Assembly: GCA_963921195.1 (NCBI GenBank) | Contig: OY992540.1 | Location: 38,897,890-38,961,889 of the forward strand | Direction: 5' to 3' | Source: Pegoplata infirma | Lineage: Eukaryota; Arthropoda; Insecta; Diptera; Anthomyiidae | DNA length: 64,000 nt | Shown: positions 1 to 11,055 of the stretch, in pieces | Layout of the letters: each line of letters opens with the position of its first letter | How positions within the stretch are numbered: position 1 is the first letter of the stretch | Translations under genes and position numbers: made by a program | The notes under the pieces: model-generated | Databases searched by the model: none | Told to the model about the DNA's origin: nothing | What the model saw: only the letters and a program-made list of their open reading frames with translations

Positions 1-363
1 ATTACAAATAGAATCTTCGAATTACAATTGATCTTTTTCGAATTACATCTGTAAATGGTGTAGTCCAACGCACTGACCATTAAGTCACGGAGCCCTTTGA
101 CCAAAGTTTTCAGGTTTTGGCGAAAATTTTCTAAAAAACCAAAACTTTGATCGAGGGCGCCACGTGTAAATTTAATCCGATTGGCCTCAAATTTGTACCA
201 CATAAGTTTTAGGTCTAGGAGAATAAAAATTTTCCGGGACGTTTAAAATTGGAAGAAACCGTTTTTTATACAAAATGCAAGTCTAATGTATTATATTATT
301 ACATTTTTCCTTTAAATGTTTTTATTATTTTAAATTTTCTTTAAATTAGTTTTAAAATTATTC

Positions 364-545
364 AGTGCAACAACCAAAATCGGAATGGAATGAAACCAAA
401 AGCAAATAAAAGTTGTAATTTTCCATAACAAACCCCTCAAGGCTTTTTTTAGTCATTGCTAAATATTTAATATTAATAATTACTTGAAAACTGCATAAGT
501 GGCGTATACTTTAAATAACAATAAGAATAATTAGAAATCATTTTT
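364..545. repeat. Partial copy of the foldback repeat found at 9331-9911
   Basis: A terminus beginning cagtgcaacaaccaaaatcgg is followed by a block (aaaccaaaagcaaat, then aacaaacccctcaaggc) that recurs in both arms of the element at 9331-9911. Only one arm is present and the other end is not visible. No coding potential is seen. Positions 1-363 hold AT-rich sequence in which I recognise nothing. Confidence 0.55.
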
Positions 546-551
546 TTTAAT

Positions 552-655
552 AATTTCGTTGTAGCGAAATCGACCCAAGGGTTTTCGTGGGAATCAATCC
601 CCCGACTCCCTGCTTAATAGGCTAGCACGCTACCAACTAACACACAGTAGCCCCT
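552..655 (-). mobile_element. tRNA-derived SINE fragment
   Basis: Read on the minus strand, it has a Pol III A box (taggctagcacgctaccaac is its complement) and a B-box-like stretch (gggattgattcccac) about 35 bases further on. The same head, better preserved, is at 29767-29960. The B box is mutated here (GATTGATTCC rather than GGTTCGATTCC). I see no clear target duplication, so this is probably an old copy. Confidence 0.6.
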
Positions 656-718
656 AAATATCCACATTAAAATTGATACATAAAGATTCTACTATTTTTT
701 ACTTTTATAATCAAAGAA

Positions 719-854
719 ATTTAATCCCGGAATCCCGAAAATTCCTGGATCCCGAAAAATCCCGTTATCCCGAAAAATCCCGGGATCCCGGGATTTCGAT
801 TTTCAAATCCCGAATCCCGGGATTTTAAAAAACCGATCCCGTTTGACAGCCCTA
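719..854. repeat. CCCGGGATTT-rich array next to a hAT-like terminus
   Basis: This stretch repeats variants of atcccgggat / cccgaaaaatcccg about ten times and ends in gatcccgtttgacagcccta. Read inward from position 854, that end is TAGGGCTGTCAAACGGGAT, which resembles termini of hAT DNA transposons with subterminal repeats. The opposite terminus was not found, so it is called a fragment. The GC content is unlike its surroundings. Confidence 0.45.
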
Positions 855-1138
855 GTTTTGATGTATTTTATAAAATTTTGTGATGATTCTTTTCTTTGAC
901 TAAATTAACCCTCTAGCTCCCTTTTTAAAGGGTAATTTTTATCCTTTTTTAAAAGAAATACAAAAAAGTCCATAAAAAAGGCAGTTAGAGGGTTAAAATG
1001 TTTTACAAATATTTTCTGCATTAAATTCTACTAGGGCACGTCGAAGACAGAAAATTCGCCCAGCATATAGAAAATGCTTAAAAATTTTAAAGTATTCAAT
1101 TTTTTTTTTTATATTTTTTTTGGGCCGAAATATAAAAA

Positions 1139-1375
1139 AACAAGTAAAAAAGTTAAATTCGAACTTGTCAAATGTATTGATACCCTCCAATTTTGGGGTC
1201 TACTTTCATATGGCGTTGAATGCATTGAGGCTCAATTCGATGACCCAAAATTTGTTGCACAGTGTAAGAGAAGTACTTAGTAATCGCCATGTGCTTAAAA
1301 CTAGCCGCTCTGCTGGAAAAGTGTTTTTTTCAATCCGAAATTACCTATCCCGTGACTGGTGAAAACGGTATATAT
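1139..1375 (-). repeat. DINE-like (Helentron non-autonomous) fragment
   Basis: It starts with the family end aacaagtaaaaaagttaaattcg...tgataccctccaa, then diverges (ggggtctactttcatatggcg). The GTCY array and hairpin end are missing. Overlapping short reading frames here show no codon bias or recognisable motif and are not called as genes. Confidence 0.5.
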
Positions 1376-1635
1376 CACTACCGGAGACAATAGGACAAGA
1401 CTAAACTTTCAAATCTTTGATAAGTTTAAAATTTAAAAAGACACATTTTTTGGGTTTTGTAGTAAAAAATTTCATAAAAAATGATTTTACAAAAAAAAAT
1501 ACAGATTTTTTTTTTTTCTTTTACATTTTTGTCCCGGACATAAAATTTTTTGGCGTTTTGGAATAACAAGTATTTAAAGCCAAAAAAAAAGTTAAACAAT
1601 TTTCTAAGTCCTGTTCAAAACAATGTTTGTCATTA

Positions 1636-2450
1636 TACCCTACACCACACTGTGGTACAGGGTATAATGAGTTTGTGCTGGTGTTTGTATCTACAAGAAA
1701 TATTGGTCCTAGACCCACTTTGAAGTATACCGATCGACTCAGAATCACGATTTAGCGATGTCCGTCCGTCTGTCTGTCCGTCCGTCTGTCTGTCCATTTA
1801 AACGGTGTAAACACGATACAGGTCGCAATTTTTAATCAATTGACTTGAAATTTGAAACTTAAGCCTCTTTTGGACCAAGGACAAAGCCTATTGAAACTGA
1901 AAAAAATCGGTCCATATTTAGACCTAGCCCCCATAAAAAGGTCCTCTTTAGTTTTGGCTCAAATGACTCTAATAACCATATTATAATAGGTATCTTTTTA
2001 AAATTTAGCAGGTAATCATGTTTAGTCTCCGCAAATCACCAAAGAAATCGTACCAGTTCTTCTTGTAGCCCCCATACAAACCACCTTCCCGATTTTCACA
2101 TAAATCTCTCAAATTTCATGAAAATAGAAAATATTTAATTAAAATTCTGTTTGTGTATGTTAAACGCGTACTTTAATAACTTTATCAAATCTGATTATCA
2201 TCGGACCATTTTTGGACTTAGGCCCCATCTGCAAATTTCTCCCGATATTCAGTTAAAGTGGTTTAGTCTCAACTAAAAAAGCCTATTTCACTTAAATTTG
2301 ACTTGTGAGTGTTTTTCACACGTATTAAAGATTTGACAAAATATAAACCTAATCGGTACATGATTGAACTTGGGACCCATTTTTCGGAAAACTCTTGTGT
2401 AGGGTATTATATGGTCGGTCTTGACCGAATTTAATTTTCTTACTTGTTTT
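1636..2450 (+). mobile_element. DINE-like element, subfamily B (ataccctacacc type)
   Basis: It begins with a hairpin (taccctacacc ... ggtacagggta), then tagcgatgtccgtccgtctg and a GTCY array at about 1755-1795, and ends gtagggtattatatggtcggtcttgaccgaattta. The order hairpin, GTCY microsatellite, second taccct-type end is that of mini-me/INE-1/DINE-1 repeats, which are non-coding Helentron derivatives. It is close to complete. Relatives of its right part lie at 9140-9275 and, on the minus strand, flanking 14205-17538. Confidence 0.75.
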
Positions 2451-2559
2451 TTTTTTTTGCATTTTGAAGTAAAAAAATAATTTTCTTTTATATAAAATCC
2501 AAAAATTATGATTTTATTAAAATTATTTCAGTTCTTTTAAAACGTTTTAAAAAGTACTT

Positions 2560-3062
2560 TTTTCAGCTTGATGAACCTACTTTCAAAATTTTAAATTTTT
2601 AGAACCATTTTATCAAAAGATTGAAAAAGTACCAAAGTCCATTATTTAACTCTTAGACTTAAAAAAAAAAAAACCTTTTAAAATTACAAGAAAAACTTGT
2701 AACTTTTTTTTTGCTACCTCCTATTTGACAAAAATTTCCTAGTAATTTTACAAGCCTTTTACCAATAATGTTGTAATTTTACAAGGTTTTTACCAATAAA
2801 GTTGTAAATTTACAAATTCTTTGACACAATACAATTTACAAGAAGGGTTCGTAACTTTACTAGATTTTTTGCTACCTCCTATTTTACGAGAATTCTTAGT
2901 AATTTTACAAGCTTTTTGCCAATATTTTGTAATTTTACTAGCTTTGGTAAATTTTTTGGAGCAATCAAAATTACAATTTGAATGAATTTACTAGATTTTT
3001 TTTGTAAAATTATCTTGGAAATTTGTAAAAATACAAAAAAAAAATTGTAAAATTAAAAAAAA
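2560..3062. repeat. TTTGTAAAATTACAA-rich repeat (relative of the elements at 59894 and 61930)
   Basis: It is dominated by short inverted words (gtaattttacaa, ttgtaaatttacaa) and the phrase ttgctacctcctattt, which occurs twice here and again at 8205-8540 and 17790-18280. The first part (2560-2640, aaaagtacttttttcag) also resembles the degenerate array at 21600-22670. Non-coding. Confidence 0.5.
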
Positions 3063-3105
3063 AAAATTTAAATATCGATCCAAAATTTCGACTAATTTGA
3101 TATTT

Positions 3106-3968
3106 TTATACCCTTCACTCTAATTATAGAGGGTATATATAAGTTTGTCATTCCGTTTGTAAAACCTCGAAATATTGGTCTAGGACCCCATAAAGTATAT
3201 ATATTCATGATCCTCGATCGATTTTAAGATGATCTAGCGATGTCCGTCCTTCAGTCTGTACGTCCGTCCGTCTGTCTGTCTGTTGAAAACACGGTAACTT
3301 TTGAAAGACTTTACTTAGGCTCCTGAAGTTCATCATATATGTTGGGCATTTACCTGGTCAGGTTGGTATTGCAATCCAGCGAAATCTGTTCAAAAGTTAT
3401 GAGCAAAAGTCTGAATTTCGGCAAGGGTTTTTCGTGAATTTATGATATAAAAAACAAGCTTACTTCCGAAACGCAATTCTGAGAAGGCTGAAGCATGGCA
3501 TATATATTTGTCGATACCCTGGCCTGGTTCCTATTGAATTTCAGCCAAATCGGTTTAGTGGTTCAAAAGTTATTAGCAAAACCGTTAATTTCAAATTGGT
3601 TTCACCTTAAATTCACGTGTTGAAAACCCGTTAAACATGTTTTAAAAACATTGGTAAGCCACCAAAATATACAACAACGTATTTTTGTCACTCAAAAATA
3701 TTTTTAAAACTAAAAACAAAAAATACACTCGAAAAAAATTTTACACTCAAAAAAAATTTTACACTCAAAAAAAAATTTACACTCAAAAAAAATTTAGTAA
3801 ATTATTATTTTTTTTTCAAAAATTACTAAAAAAAGTCGTTTTACACAAAATAAAATATTTCTAATCGAAAATGTTATTTTTTTCACGTTAGAAAATTAAC
3901 TATCACTTAAAAAGGACACTGTGGAGGGTATTCATAGATTCGGCCACGTCGAATTTAACTTCTCTATT
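3106..3968 (+). mobile_element. DINE-like element, subfamily A, near full length
   Basis: The hairpin end taccctt...gagggtatatataagtttgtcattccgtttgtaa is followed by gatcctcgatcg, agcgatgtccgtcc and a GTCY array (3241-3285). Next comes the conserved middle (acctggtcaggttggtattgcaatcc), several ttacactcaaaaaaa repeats, and the other end gtggagggtattcatagattcggcc. It has no reading frame. Non-autonomous; movement would need a Helentron's rep/helicase protein supplied from elsewhere. Confidence 0.8.
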
Positions 3969-4055
3969 TTTTTTTTCAATTCAATTTATTAATTTACATA
4001 ACATGGATATATATTTACAAAGTAATAATACAAATTTAAAGAGTTCAGGCTATAA

Positions 4056-5185
4056 TTAGCCTTTTGGGTAATTCCAAAAATTTTCGCCCCACTGTTCGGA
4101 AACATGCCTTTGGACGCCACTGAGAATTTGGCTCATAGATATCCACGTTTATATGAGATATGTTGCATTTTCGGATTTTCAAAATTTGCTGTAGTTTTCA
4201 AATTATCGCGGGTCAAAGTTCGACTTTTTTAGCAAAAGTCAGCAAAATACATGACGTTTAACGTGCTTTAACTTTTTAACTAGTAATCCGATTATTACAA
4301 GTAATGGCTCATATGAAAGCTTAATTCTTCTTCTTTTAGGAAATATTTTCAGAAGCATACGGTTTTTTTTTCAGAAGTGTTGCAAAAATTCAAAAACATT
4401 TTTTTTTTTTTGCGAATATTTAAAAAAACACATCTTCGATTTTTTTAAAAAAAAGTTTGGTGATAAACAATACTGTTTTGTACAACATATCCAAAATTCA
4501 GAGTGGGATCCCAATGGGATCAAAAAATATTCTGGTTTTAGTACGAAGTTCTTAAATTTTACCTTAGAAAATTAAAATTTTATGTTTCTTCAATATAAAA
4601 ATTTAAATTTTCAAAGAAAATTATACTATTAAAATTTTGAAAAACATTCAAAACATTAGAAATTTAAATTTTCTAATTGAAAAATATGAGAACCTTGTAC
4701 TTAAAACAGAATATTTTTTGATCCCATGGAGATCCCACTCTGAATTTTGAATATGTTATACAAAACATTATTATTTTTCACCAGAATTTTTGAAAAAAAA
4801 AATCGAAGATGTGTTTTTTTAAATATTCGAAAAGAAAAAATGTTTTTGCATTTTTGCATCATTTCTGTAAAAAAAACTGTTTTATTTTAAAAATATTTTC
4901 TAAAAGAAGAACCCCAGCTTTCACATGAGCCTAAATTTGTGAAAATCGGGTCATTGGTTAAGAAGTTACAGCTCTTTAAACGTGATGTATTTTTCTTAAT
5001 TTTGCTTAAAAAGTCAATCTTTGAAACGCCATAATTCTTTAAATACACCAAATGTAAAAAAATTATTTATGGTACATATATCATATTTATGAGGGCTATC
5101 TATGTGTCAAGGTTCAAATTAATCTGAGACACCATTTCCAAAAATGACTAAAATTTGAGCTAAATTTTCTGGAATGGCCCTTTTC
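4056..5185. mobile_element. Foldback DNA element with long inverted arms
   Basis: Two arms of roughly 500 bp face each other. The left arm contains ggcattt-type start gggtaattccaaaaatttt and gagtgggatcccaatgggatc. The right arm contains gatcccatggagatcccac and ends in aaattttctggaatggccc. The arms are diverged by many substitutions, so the element is old. There is no coding sequence between the arms, and no convincing target duplication. Confidence 0.65.
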
Positions 5186-5557
5186 TACTTAGAAAATTAA
5201 TTACAAAAGATATAATAATATTATATTTTAAAATATTTTTTCTCGACTGTCTTTACAGAAACAGTAATTTAAAAATAATGACTATAAGTCGCCCTAAGTG
5301 GCAATAATCAGTATCTTTGGAAAAATGGCAACACCTAACATTTGTGTCTAAAATATAGACCATGTCTGGCAATGTTTGCAAAATAAGTACTTAGATCAGA
5401 ATTGATGAAGGAGAGGAAGTAGAATAATGATTACTAAAAATAAAAGTTTGTTTACACAAAATTACAATAACAACTCTTCTGTTAGAAAAAACAACAGCAA
5501 CAACCACACTCGAATTGAAAAAATCAGATTTAGTTGATACTTGCTTAACAGCCTACT

Positions 5558-5652
5558 TGGCGTATCGGTCTAGAGTGATTGTACGTTACAAGCAATTAAT
5601 AGCAAAGTATTACAGATGATGGGTTCAATCCTTGTCGGTTGCGATCTGTTAT
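5558..5652 (+). repeat. tRNA-like SINE head
   Basis: An A-box-like tggcgtatcggtctagagtg is followed about 50 bases later by a B-box-like gggttcaatcc. It shares the tctagagtg word with the tRNA-like unit at 47018-47100. The cloverleaf cannot be closed into a functional tRNA. Confidence 0.45.
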
Positions 5653-6956
5653 TAATTTTCACATATAGAGTTCTATTGACTATTAACTGAATAAATTTGA
5701 CATTAAAAGTTTTTCTGAAGATTATTATAACTGGATAATATAAAACTAGTAAGAAACAAACCAGGATGTCTTAAATTTTTAGAAAAATTAAAATTTTTCT
5801 TTCACACTTTTCTCAATTCAAAACCATTAATAACAAATCAAAAAATTATAATTCATAATTATAATTAGAACCTGAGCTCGACTGTCTTCACAGAAACAAT
5901 ATTTTTTTATGTTTAGGAAAAAAGTAACAAAAACCTATTTAAATAATAAAAAAAATAAAATATAAAAAAAAGAAGCAAGAGCTTATATTCAAACAATGCT
6001 ATCTGCAATTTTATTGAAATTATGTTTTTGATATCAATCTTTTCAATCTCATCTTAAAATTAAAAACAGTATTCATAAAACTCCTTTTTTTTGGAGGTCC
6101 TCAAAATTTTTGAGTCTGCAATTTTCATTATTTAAAAATAAGCCCTCGATAAAAAGATTGTAAGAAATAAATGTTAACGAATTTTAATTGGGGAATATAT
6201 ATTAGTTCCTAAAAAATAACTCTTTAGATTTTCATATAAGATTTTCAATTCGAATATATTTTTTTCAATAAAAATAATGCAGGTTTAAAATGTAGGTCAT
6301 TTATATTAGATTATACAATTAATAATTAAAAAATTAATTAATTTTTTATTTTTATTTTTTATTTAAAGTACAAAAGATTCACTTTCTTAAACATCAAAGT
6401 ACTACACATTTTAATTTTACATTTAAATATTTTCTTAAGCATCAAAAATATACGTATAAGTACATAAATTAAAACAGTTCGGTTCACAGAATAAATAAAA
6501 TTAAAAAAAAAAAACTTTTATAATAGTATATTTTTTAAATAATTGCCAACATTTATAATGTCATTAATATTTATTTCTTATCTTTATAATTTAACTTTCT
6601 TTCGCTTTTTCTTTCACATTTTTTTTTTCTTTTTACAATTTAATTATAAGCCAAGTTAAAACAGTCATACAGCAAAAAATAAAAATTAAAAAAAGTGTCC
6701 ATTCAATGTCTTTGTACCAAGTCAATGCCAGTGTTAAACATCATAAGACTAATATTCTAACATCATTTGTTGAGTATGTCAACTTGGCGTTTTCTTCTGC
6801 TGTACAAGTTCATTATAAAATTTATCTCATAGTTAGTGTGTTGAACCAGCAAAAGTTATCAAATTACTTCATTTTTTTATAATATTCTTAAATTTATGAT
6901 TTTTTAACAAATAAGTGGACACTAAAAAAAATCTAAGGAAAAACAGTGAGGAACAA
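5653..6956. other. AT-rich spacer without recognised features
   Basis: Long A/T tracts. One phrase, cgactgtcttcacagaaacaata (5878), also occurs at 5233, so low-copy repeat debris is present. I see no open reading frame, tRNA, palindrome or transposon terminus that I can support. Confidence 0.5.
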
Positions 6957-7220
6957 GAAGTATAAAAGATAAATTCGACTAGACCGAATCTCCACAATGT
7001 CCTTTTTAAGTGATTGAAAAATTTTTTAACGTGCAAAAAAATTTACAATTTTTATAAGAAATACTTTATTTTGAGTAAAACACTTTAAAAAGTGTGGTCT
7101 TTCAAAAGTTTTAAACAGACAGATGGACAGCCGGAAGGACGAACGGACATCGCTCGAGGTGTTACAAATGGAATGGCAAACTAATATATACCCTCCATTA
7201 CTAGAGTGGTTGGTATAAAA
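6957..7220 (-). mobile_element. DINE-like element with large internal deletion
   Basis: Both ends are recognisable (taaattcgactagaccgaatc on the left, atataccctccattactagagtgg on the right). The central region is reduced to a short remnant (cagacagatggacagccggaaggacgaacggacatcgctcgagg). The GTCY array is degenerate. Confidence 0.7.
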
Positions 7221-7273
7221 ATTTAAAAAGCCATTAAAAATTTTATTATTATTTAGCACCACGGTTCAGTTTT

Positions 7274-7975
7274 TATTGTACCCTCCACTCTAGTGATAGA
7301 GGGTATGTCTGTCTGTTGAAACACGCTAACTTTTGAAAGACTTTACGGAAGCTCCTGAAATTTAGCAAATATATTGGGCATTTACCTGGTCAGGTTGGTA
7401 TTGCAATCCAGCGAAATCGGTCCCGTGGTTCAAAAGTTATAAGCAAAAGACTGAATTTCAGCAAAGTTTTTTCATGAATTTACGAAATAAAAACCACTCT
7501 AACTTTCGAAAGACAATTCTGAGGATGCTAAAGCTTACCATATATATTTGTCGTTTCTCCGGCCTAGTTTGTGTTGAATTTCAGCCAAATCGGTCTAGTG
7601 GTTCAAAAGTTATTAGCAAAACCGAGAATTTCAGATTAGTTTCACTTTAAATTCACATATTGAAAACCCGTTTAAAATGTTTTAAAAACATTGGTAATTC
7701 ACAAAAATATTTTACAACGTATTTTTGTCACTCAAAAATATTTTTACACTAAAAAAAAATACACCCGAAAAAAATTTACACTCAAACAAAATTTTACAAT
7801 CAAAAAAAAATTTAGTAAATTATTTTTTTTTTTTTTTCAAAAATTGCTTAAAAAAAAAGTTTTTTTACACAAAATAAAATATTTCTACTCAAAAGTGTAA
7901 TTTTTTTTACGTTAGAAAATTAATTGTGAAGGGTATTCATAGATTTGACCAAGTCGAATTTAACTTTTCTACTAT
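7274..7975 (+). mobile_element. DINE-like element, subfamily A, deleted near the hairpin end
   Basis: The hairpin end taccctccactctagtgatagagggta runs straight into gtctgtctgttgaaacacg, so the usual block between hairpin and GTCY array is missing. The rest follows the family order to gtgaagggtattcatagatttgacc. It lies about 50 bp from an oppositely oriented copy (6957-7220). Confidence 0.75.
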
Positions 7976-8204
7976 GTATTTAGTAAGTATTAAGTACAAT
8001 AATACTTTTTCATAAAAATGAAGTACCGCAAATGCGAAGAATTGTTAAGCCGTTATGACACTTGCTAGTTGTTGTATTGAATTAATTTTTGCAGCAAAAT
8101 TACTAGTTACCAATTTGACAGATTGTCATTTAAACCCCTTTTCTACTTGTAGTATAGCGTGTTTATATTTTATAAATAATCTTAACAATGGAATCTGACA
8201 AGTT

Positions 8205-8540
8205 TGGAAACACGTGTACTCAAAAAAAACTTGTAAAAAAACAAGAAAATTTTTTACCTTTAATATTTTGCTACCTCCTATTTGACAAGAATTCGTTGTT
8301 ATTTTACAAGTTTATTACCAATAATTTTGAAATTCCACATGATTTTTACCAATATAATTGTAAATTTATAATTTTTTTGAGGCTATTAAACTTACAAGGA
8401 GGTTTCGTTACTTTACTAAATTTTTTGCTACCTCCTGTTTTACGAGAATTCCTAGTAAAAATTACTATTTTTTTTTTGTAATTTTACAATTTTTTTACCA
8501 ATAAAATTGTAAATTAACAAATTTTTTGGCACAATCGATC
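8205..8540. repeat. TTTGTAAAATTACAA-rich repeat copy
   Basis: It carries the same phrases as 2560-3062 (aaaaaaaacttgtaaaa, ttttgctacctcctattt twice, accaataaaattgtaaatt). A 97-residue open frame overlaps it, but its composition follows the repeat and it is not called as a gene. Confidence 0.5.
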
Positions 8541-8733
8541 GATTTGTATGGGGGGAAATTGACCGTTTTCATTTTTTTATGATTTACGCCTATTTAAACA
8601 AATATATTATAGGCATGTGTGGTATCAGATTAAAGGTATTAAAAATACCTATCTCGTGGTTCTAACAACGAGAAGTTAATATTTTTCGACTTATACAAAA
8701 ATGTCCTAAAATTTTAGTATTTTACTCAATATG

Positions 8734-8961
8734 TCGAAAAGTTGTGCATGTTTGGACACGTTCTTAGCACACGTAGATAGGTTTTCCAAAGACCTTTCAT
8801 TTGGTATGCAACATGACTAGGTTTCTTTGCATAATGAAGGAGATAAACGAAAAGTTGTGCATGTTTGGACACGTTCTTAGCACACGTAGATAGGTTTTCC
8901 AAAGACCTTTCATTTGGTATGCAACATGACTAGGTTTCTTTGCATAATGAAGGAGATAAAC
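8734..8961 (+). repeat. Exact-looking 114-bp tandem duplication
   Basis: The unit starts cgaaaagttgtgcatgtttg and ends ggagataaa; two copies lie head to tail with no difference I can see by eye. In a window where most repeats are diverged, this identity points to a recent duplication or gene conversion. The unit looks non-coding. Confidence 0.85.
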
Positions 8962-9139
8962 GAAAAAAACTGAAAAAATGGCCTTGACTTCCTCCCTCCT
9001 TTTTACCCCTTAAATATGAATTTGGACCGCTACAAAAAAATACGTGTCCCTTTATTTTTTCTGCTCTACAAAATGAAACCAATTCCATAAAGATCTGCGG
9101 GTGGCACTAGGTAGACTTCCCTTGTTAGTCCATTGGCAA

Positions 9140-9275
9140 CAAAAAGAATCCTATGTCACCAAAATTTGGTTTTAGTGTGTTTGCTACAGTAATTTGAGAT
9201 CCAATAAAGCATAGATCCAATCGGTTCATGTTTGGACTTGGGTCCATTTTCCAGGAAACACTGGAATAAGTCTTG
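9140..9275 (+). repeat. DINE-like subfamily B, right-end fragment
   Basis: The stretch ccaatcggttcatgtttggacttgggtccattttccaggaaacac matches, in sense, the end of 1636-2450 and, in antisense, 14150-14204. No array or hairpin remains. Confidence 0.55.
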
Positions 9276-9330
9276 ACTTCTTTTAAGACGATTTTTTGCA
9301 TTTTCCAAAGTGCAAAATATTAATCACCAT

Positions 9331-9911
9331 TAATTACACAGTGACACAAAATCGGACTTTCCGAATCGGAATGGGACGAAACCAAAAGCAAATGAGAGTT
9401 GACATTTTACATAACAAAATCCTCAAGGTTTTTTTTTAGTTCAGAGCAAGATTTTTTTACACGCATTTAAAATTGGTGATTTTAAAGCATTTAAAATGTT
9501 CGTGTATTAAACATGTCCTACTTTATTGGCCCCTGGTGGTGCCCTTATTGGACATGTGGGTCCAGCGTCCAAACTTAGACTCGAAATTACGTTAGCTATA
9601 ACCGGTATGAATTTCGCTATAATCGGTCCAGTGCCTACTTACTGAATAGTCAAATCATTACTAAGAAACCACTGTGCATCGTTGCGTATGATTGTTATTT
9701 AATGGGAATTACAAGATTAATCATACGCCACCCATAGAGTTTTAAGCAATTACTATTGTAATTATAATAAAAGTTCACCAACTTCAAATGCGTGTAAAAA
9801 AAAATCTAGCTCTGATCTAGGAAAAAGCCTTGAGGGTTTTGTTATGGAATATATATGCTTTCATTTGCTTTTGGTTTCATCCCATTTCGATTTTGGTTGT
9901 TGCACTGTGTT
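9331..9911. mobile_element. Foldback element flanked by a 12-bp direct repeat
   Basis: The inverted arms (left gggacgaaaccaaaagcaaat ... ctcaaggtttt; right aaaagccttgagggtttt ... cttttggtttcatccca) end in cacagtg on both sides. The direct repeat attaatcaccat lies at 9319-9330 and 9912-9923, just outside the ends, and may be the target duplication or chance. The middle (9480-9780) is unique AT-rich sequence with no gene. Confidence 0.55.
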
Positions 9912-10085
9912 ATTAATCACCATACAGACCTATCAGTCTGTCATCGTTTTTATTAAAAGCACTGGAAAGACTCGTATCGATCACCGATTTTGTTTACTTT
10001 TAGTTATTTAATAGAACTTCGTAAATGATTAATAATCGTATTTTTTATTTTTTTGGATCAATACTTGGAAGATATGGGAATTTAA

Positions 10086-11055
10086 ACAAGTAGAAAAGTT
10101 AAATTCGACTTGGCCGAATCTATGAATACCCTCCACAATGCCCTCTTAAGTGATAGTAAATTTTCTAATGTGAAAAAAATAACATTTTTGGTTAGAAATA
10201 TTTTATTTTCTGTAAAAAACTTTTTTTATTAATTTTTGAAAAAAAAAAAAAAAAATATACTAACTTTTTTTTTGAGTGTAAAATTTTTTTTGAGTGTATT
10301 TTTTTTTTGTTTTAGTGTAAAAAAACTTTTTTTTATTAATTTTTGAAAAAAAAATAATTTACCAATTTTTTTTTGAGTGTAAAATTTTTTTTGAGTGTAA
10401 ACTTTTTTTTGAGTGTATTTTTTTTTTTGTTTCAGTGTAAAATATTTTTTTGTGACAAAAATACCTTTTAAAATATTTTTCTGACTTACAAATGTTTTTA
10501 AACATGTTTAACGGGTTTTCAACACGTGCATTTAAGGTGAAAATAATCTGAAATTTACGGTCTTGCTAATAATTTTTGAACCACTGCACCGATTTGACTG
10601 AAATTTAAAACGAACCGGACCAGTGGAACGCTAAATATATATGCCACACTTCAGCAGCCCTTCACACTTCTTCAGCCCTTGCCGAAATTCACTCATTTGC
10701 TTATAACTTTGGAACCACTTGACCGATTTCGCTGGATTGCAATACCAACCTGACCAGGTAAATGTCCAACATATATGCCAAACTTCAGGAGCCTCCGTAA
10801 AGTCTTTCAAAAGTTAGCGTGTTTTCAACAGACAGACAGACAGACAGACAGACGGACAGACGGACGGACGGACGGACGGACGGACGGACGGACGGACGGA
10901 CGGACGGACGGACGGACATCGCTAGATCGTCTTAAAATCGATCGAGGATCATGAATATATATACTTTATGGGGTCCTAGACCAATATTTCGAGGTGTTAC
11001 AAACGGAATGACAAACTTATATATACCCTCTATCACTAGAGTGGAGGGTATAAAA
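10086..11055 (-). mobile_element. DINE-like element, subfamily A, full length
   Basis: From acaagtagaaaagttaaattcg to tagagtggagggtataaaaa, this copy has every family block. Its long pure array at 10829-10918 consists of cagacagacaga then cggacggacgga units, the GTCY array read from the other strand. The family contains several tacactcaaaaaaa words in its left third. Array length and purity suggest this copy is younger than 3106-3968. Confidence 0.85.

Noticed and set aside
9331..9911. Fifth Transib-like element, because both ends read CACAGTG
   Set aside because: There is no GGCCAA box, no 5-bp duplication, and a partial copy at 364 starts at cagtg without the CA.
10829..10918. Regular short repeats resembling a CRISPR array
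   Set aside because: They are pure 4-base tandem units without spacers, in a eukaryotic transposon.
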